From positions 930,001-994,000 of the forward strand of contig CP060294.1 of NCBI GenBank assembly GCA_014302835.1: 64,000 nucleotides of DNA, written 5' to 3'. Below, piece by piece: positions 63,402 through 64,000 of the stretch. Both the position numbers and the translations under genes were made by a program. Position 1 is the first letter of the stretch. The number at the start of each line of letters is the position of its first letter. The stretch comes from Pedobacter sp. PAMC26386 (GTDB taxonomy: Bacteria; Bacteroidota; Bacteroidia; Sphingobacteriales; Sphingobacteriaceae). The notes under the pieces were generated by a model that did not search any database, was not told the DNA's origin, and saw only the letters and a program-made list of their open reading frames with translations.

Positions 63402-64000
63402 TTATGTTACTATTTACTCTTTTTAAGAGCTGGTCTTTAAATGAAGAGCCTATTGGTAAAGTTATTTTATCAATCATGATTTTGTTTCCTTCCATCATCG
63501 TTACTTTATCAATATTGATGATATAGGATTTATGTATTCTGATAAAATTACCTGTAGGTAAACCTGCTTCAATTTCCTTCATTGTCAGATAGATAATGTG
63601 TTTGTTTTGAGGCGTATTTATAACAATATAGTTATTTAACCCTTCAATATATTCTACATCATCATAGTTAACTTTGAGCATTTTACCCTTTATACCTGGA
63701 TTTACAAAAAAATAACTTTCATTTTTAGGCTCGGTTTGTACTTTTTGCCCTTCTATTTTATCAATAACCTTTGTTACAGATTTTAAGAATTTTTCGAAGG
63801 AAATAGGTTTTAGCAGAAAATCTGAAATATTTTTTTCGAACCCTTGTACGGCATATCCTGCATGACCAGTAGTGAAAATGATAGCGGTATTTTTGTATAT
63901 TAAGTCAGCTACATCCAAACCGGACATCTCGGGCATATCAATGTCGAGAAAAGTAATGTCTATATCTCTATGCTCATTAATATATTTAACTGCTTCCAGT
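63385..64000 (-). CDS. LytTR-family response regulator (5' end outside window)
   Basis: The minus-strand frame continues to the window edge, so only the C-terminal ~205 residues are seen. Receiver part: phospho-Asp in TFLDIDMPEMSGLD, Thr in AIIFTTGH, Lys in FLLKPISFEKFL. The DNA-binding LytTR domain covers the last ~105 residues (DDVEYIEGLNNYIVIN, FIRIHKSYIINIDKVTMMEG). The partner kinase is probably just outside. Its 3' end overlaps the convergent LanB gene by 17 bp; a regulatory link to the lanthipeptide gene is possible only by proximity. Confidence 0.93.
   Translation of the reverse strand, partial: LEAVKYINEHRDIDITFLDIDMPEMSGLDVADLIYKNTAIIFTTGHAGYAVQGFEKNISDFLLKPISFEKFLKSVTKVIDKIEGQKVQTEPKNESYFFVNPGIKGKMLKVNYDDVEYIEGLNNYIVINTPQNKHIIYLTMKEIEAGLPTGNFIRIHKSYIINIDKVTMMEGNKIMIDKITLPIGSSFKDQLLKRVNSNIIKTHR

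Noticed and set aside
1..64000. Insertion sequences, integrases or prophage genes
   Set aside because: No transposase, integrase or phage structural protein is seen in any frame.

Overview
The window looks like a chromosomal segment of a Bacteroidota bacterium of the Sphingobacteriaceae type, most likely Pedobacter or a close relative. Evidence: two SusC/SusD pairs, an ECF sigma/FecR/SusC relay with an STN domain, further TonB-dependent receptors (one paired with a DUF4249 lipoprotein, one Oar-like), a hybrid-two-component-like regulator with an AraC domain, the -33 TTTG / -7 TAnnTTTG promoter type, moderately AT-rich DNA, and tRNA without an encoded CCA. Genus level is inference only.

Layout. 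1-2.4 kb: 3' part of a YdeP-type molybdopterin oxidoreductase overlapping mobA. 2.5-9.6 kb: ECF sigma, FecR anti-sigma, SusC with STN domain and SusD lipoprotein, a self-contained nutrient-uptake and signalling unit. 9.7-18.3 kb: a tight six-gene operon with a membrane Ser/Thr kinase, an FhaA-like protein with a degenerate FHA fold, a 29-residue membrane microprotein, a membrane PP2C phosphatase, a 1317-residue fusion of a SEDS glycan polymerase with a class B PBP transpeptidase, and a canonical FHA protein. Its content parallels the actinobacterial fhaA-fhaB-pstP-rodA-pbpA-pknA-pknB cluster, and it is the most interesting system here. 18.4-22.3 kb: TonB receptor, DUF4249 lipoprotein and an unknown protein. 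22.3-26.1 kb: large bidirectional terminator, a 47-bp tandem repeat array and an SNF2 helicase gene broken by a one-base frameshift. 26.2-28.4 kb: tRNA-Cys, an ECF sigma and a DUF1345 membrane protein. 28.7-34.2 kb: Oar-like receptor, HAD hydrolase, small proteins, a CDGSH iron-sulfur protein and several hairpins.

34.2-42.8 kb: a sugar-utilisation locus without a classical glycoside hydrolase. It has a DUF1080 protein, a PfkB sugar kinase and an HTCS-like regulator on the minus strand, divergent from SusC/SusD. The regulator has lost both its phospho-accepting His and Asp. 42.9-47.8 kb: a secreted 23-residue-repeat protein, a lipoprotein/membrane protein/histidine kinase/response regulator operon, and unknown or very small secreted proteins. 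47.8-49 kb: a HipA-like kinase overlapping DUF3037. 49-51.6 kb: an M1 aminopeptidase. 51.7-58 kb: complete sufBCDSE operon plus a SufT-like gene and a SufR-like regulator, with a 13-bp-arm palindrome over the -33 box of its promoter. 58-64 kb: a MacB/FtsX-type permease, a class I lanthipeptide dehydratase (LanB) and a partial LytTR response regulator.

All calls come from reading the sequence and from knowledge of families; no database search was possible. Statements about novelty are therefore inference.
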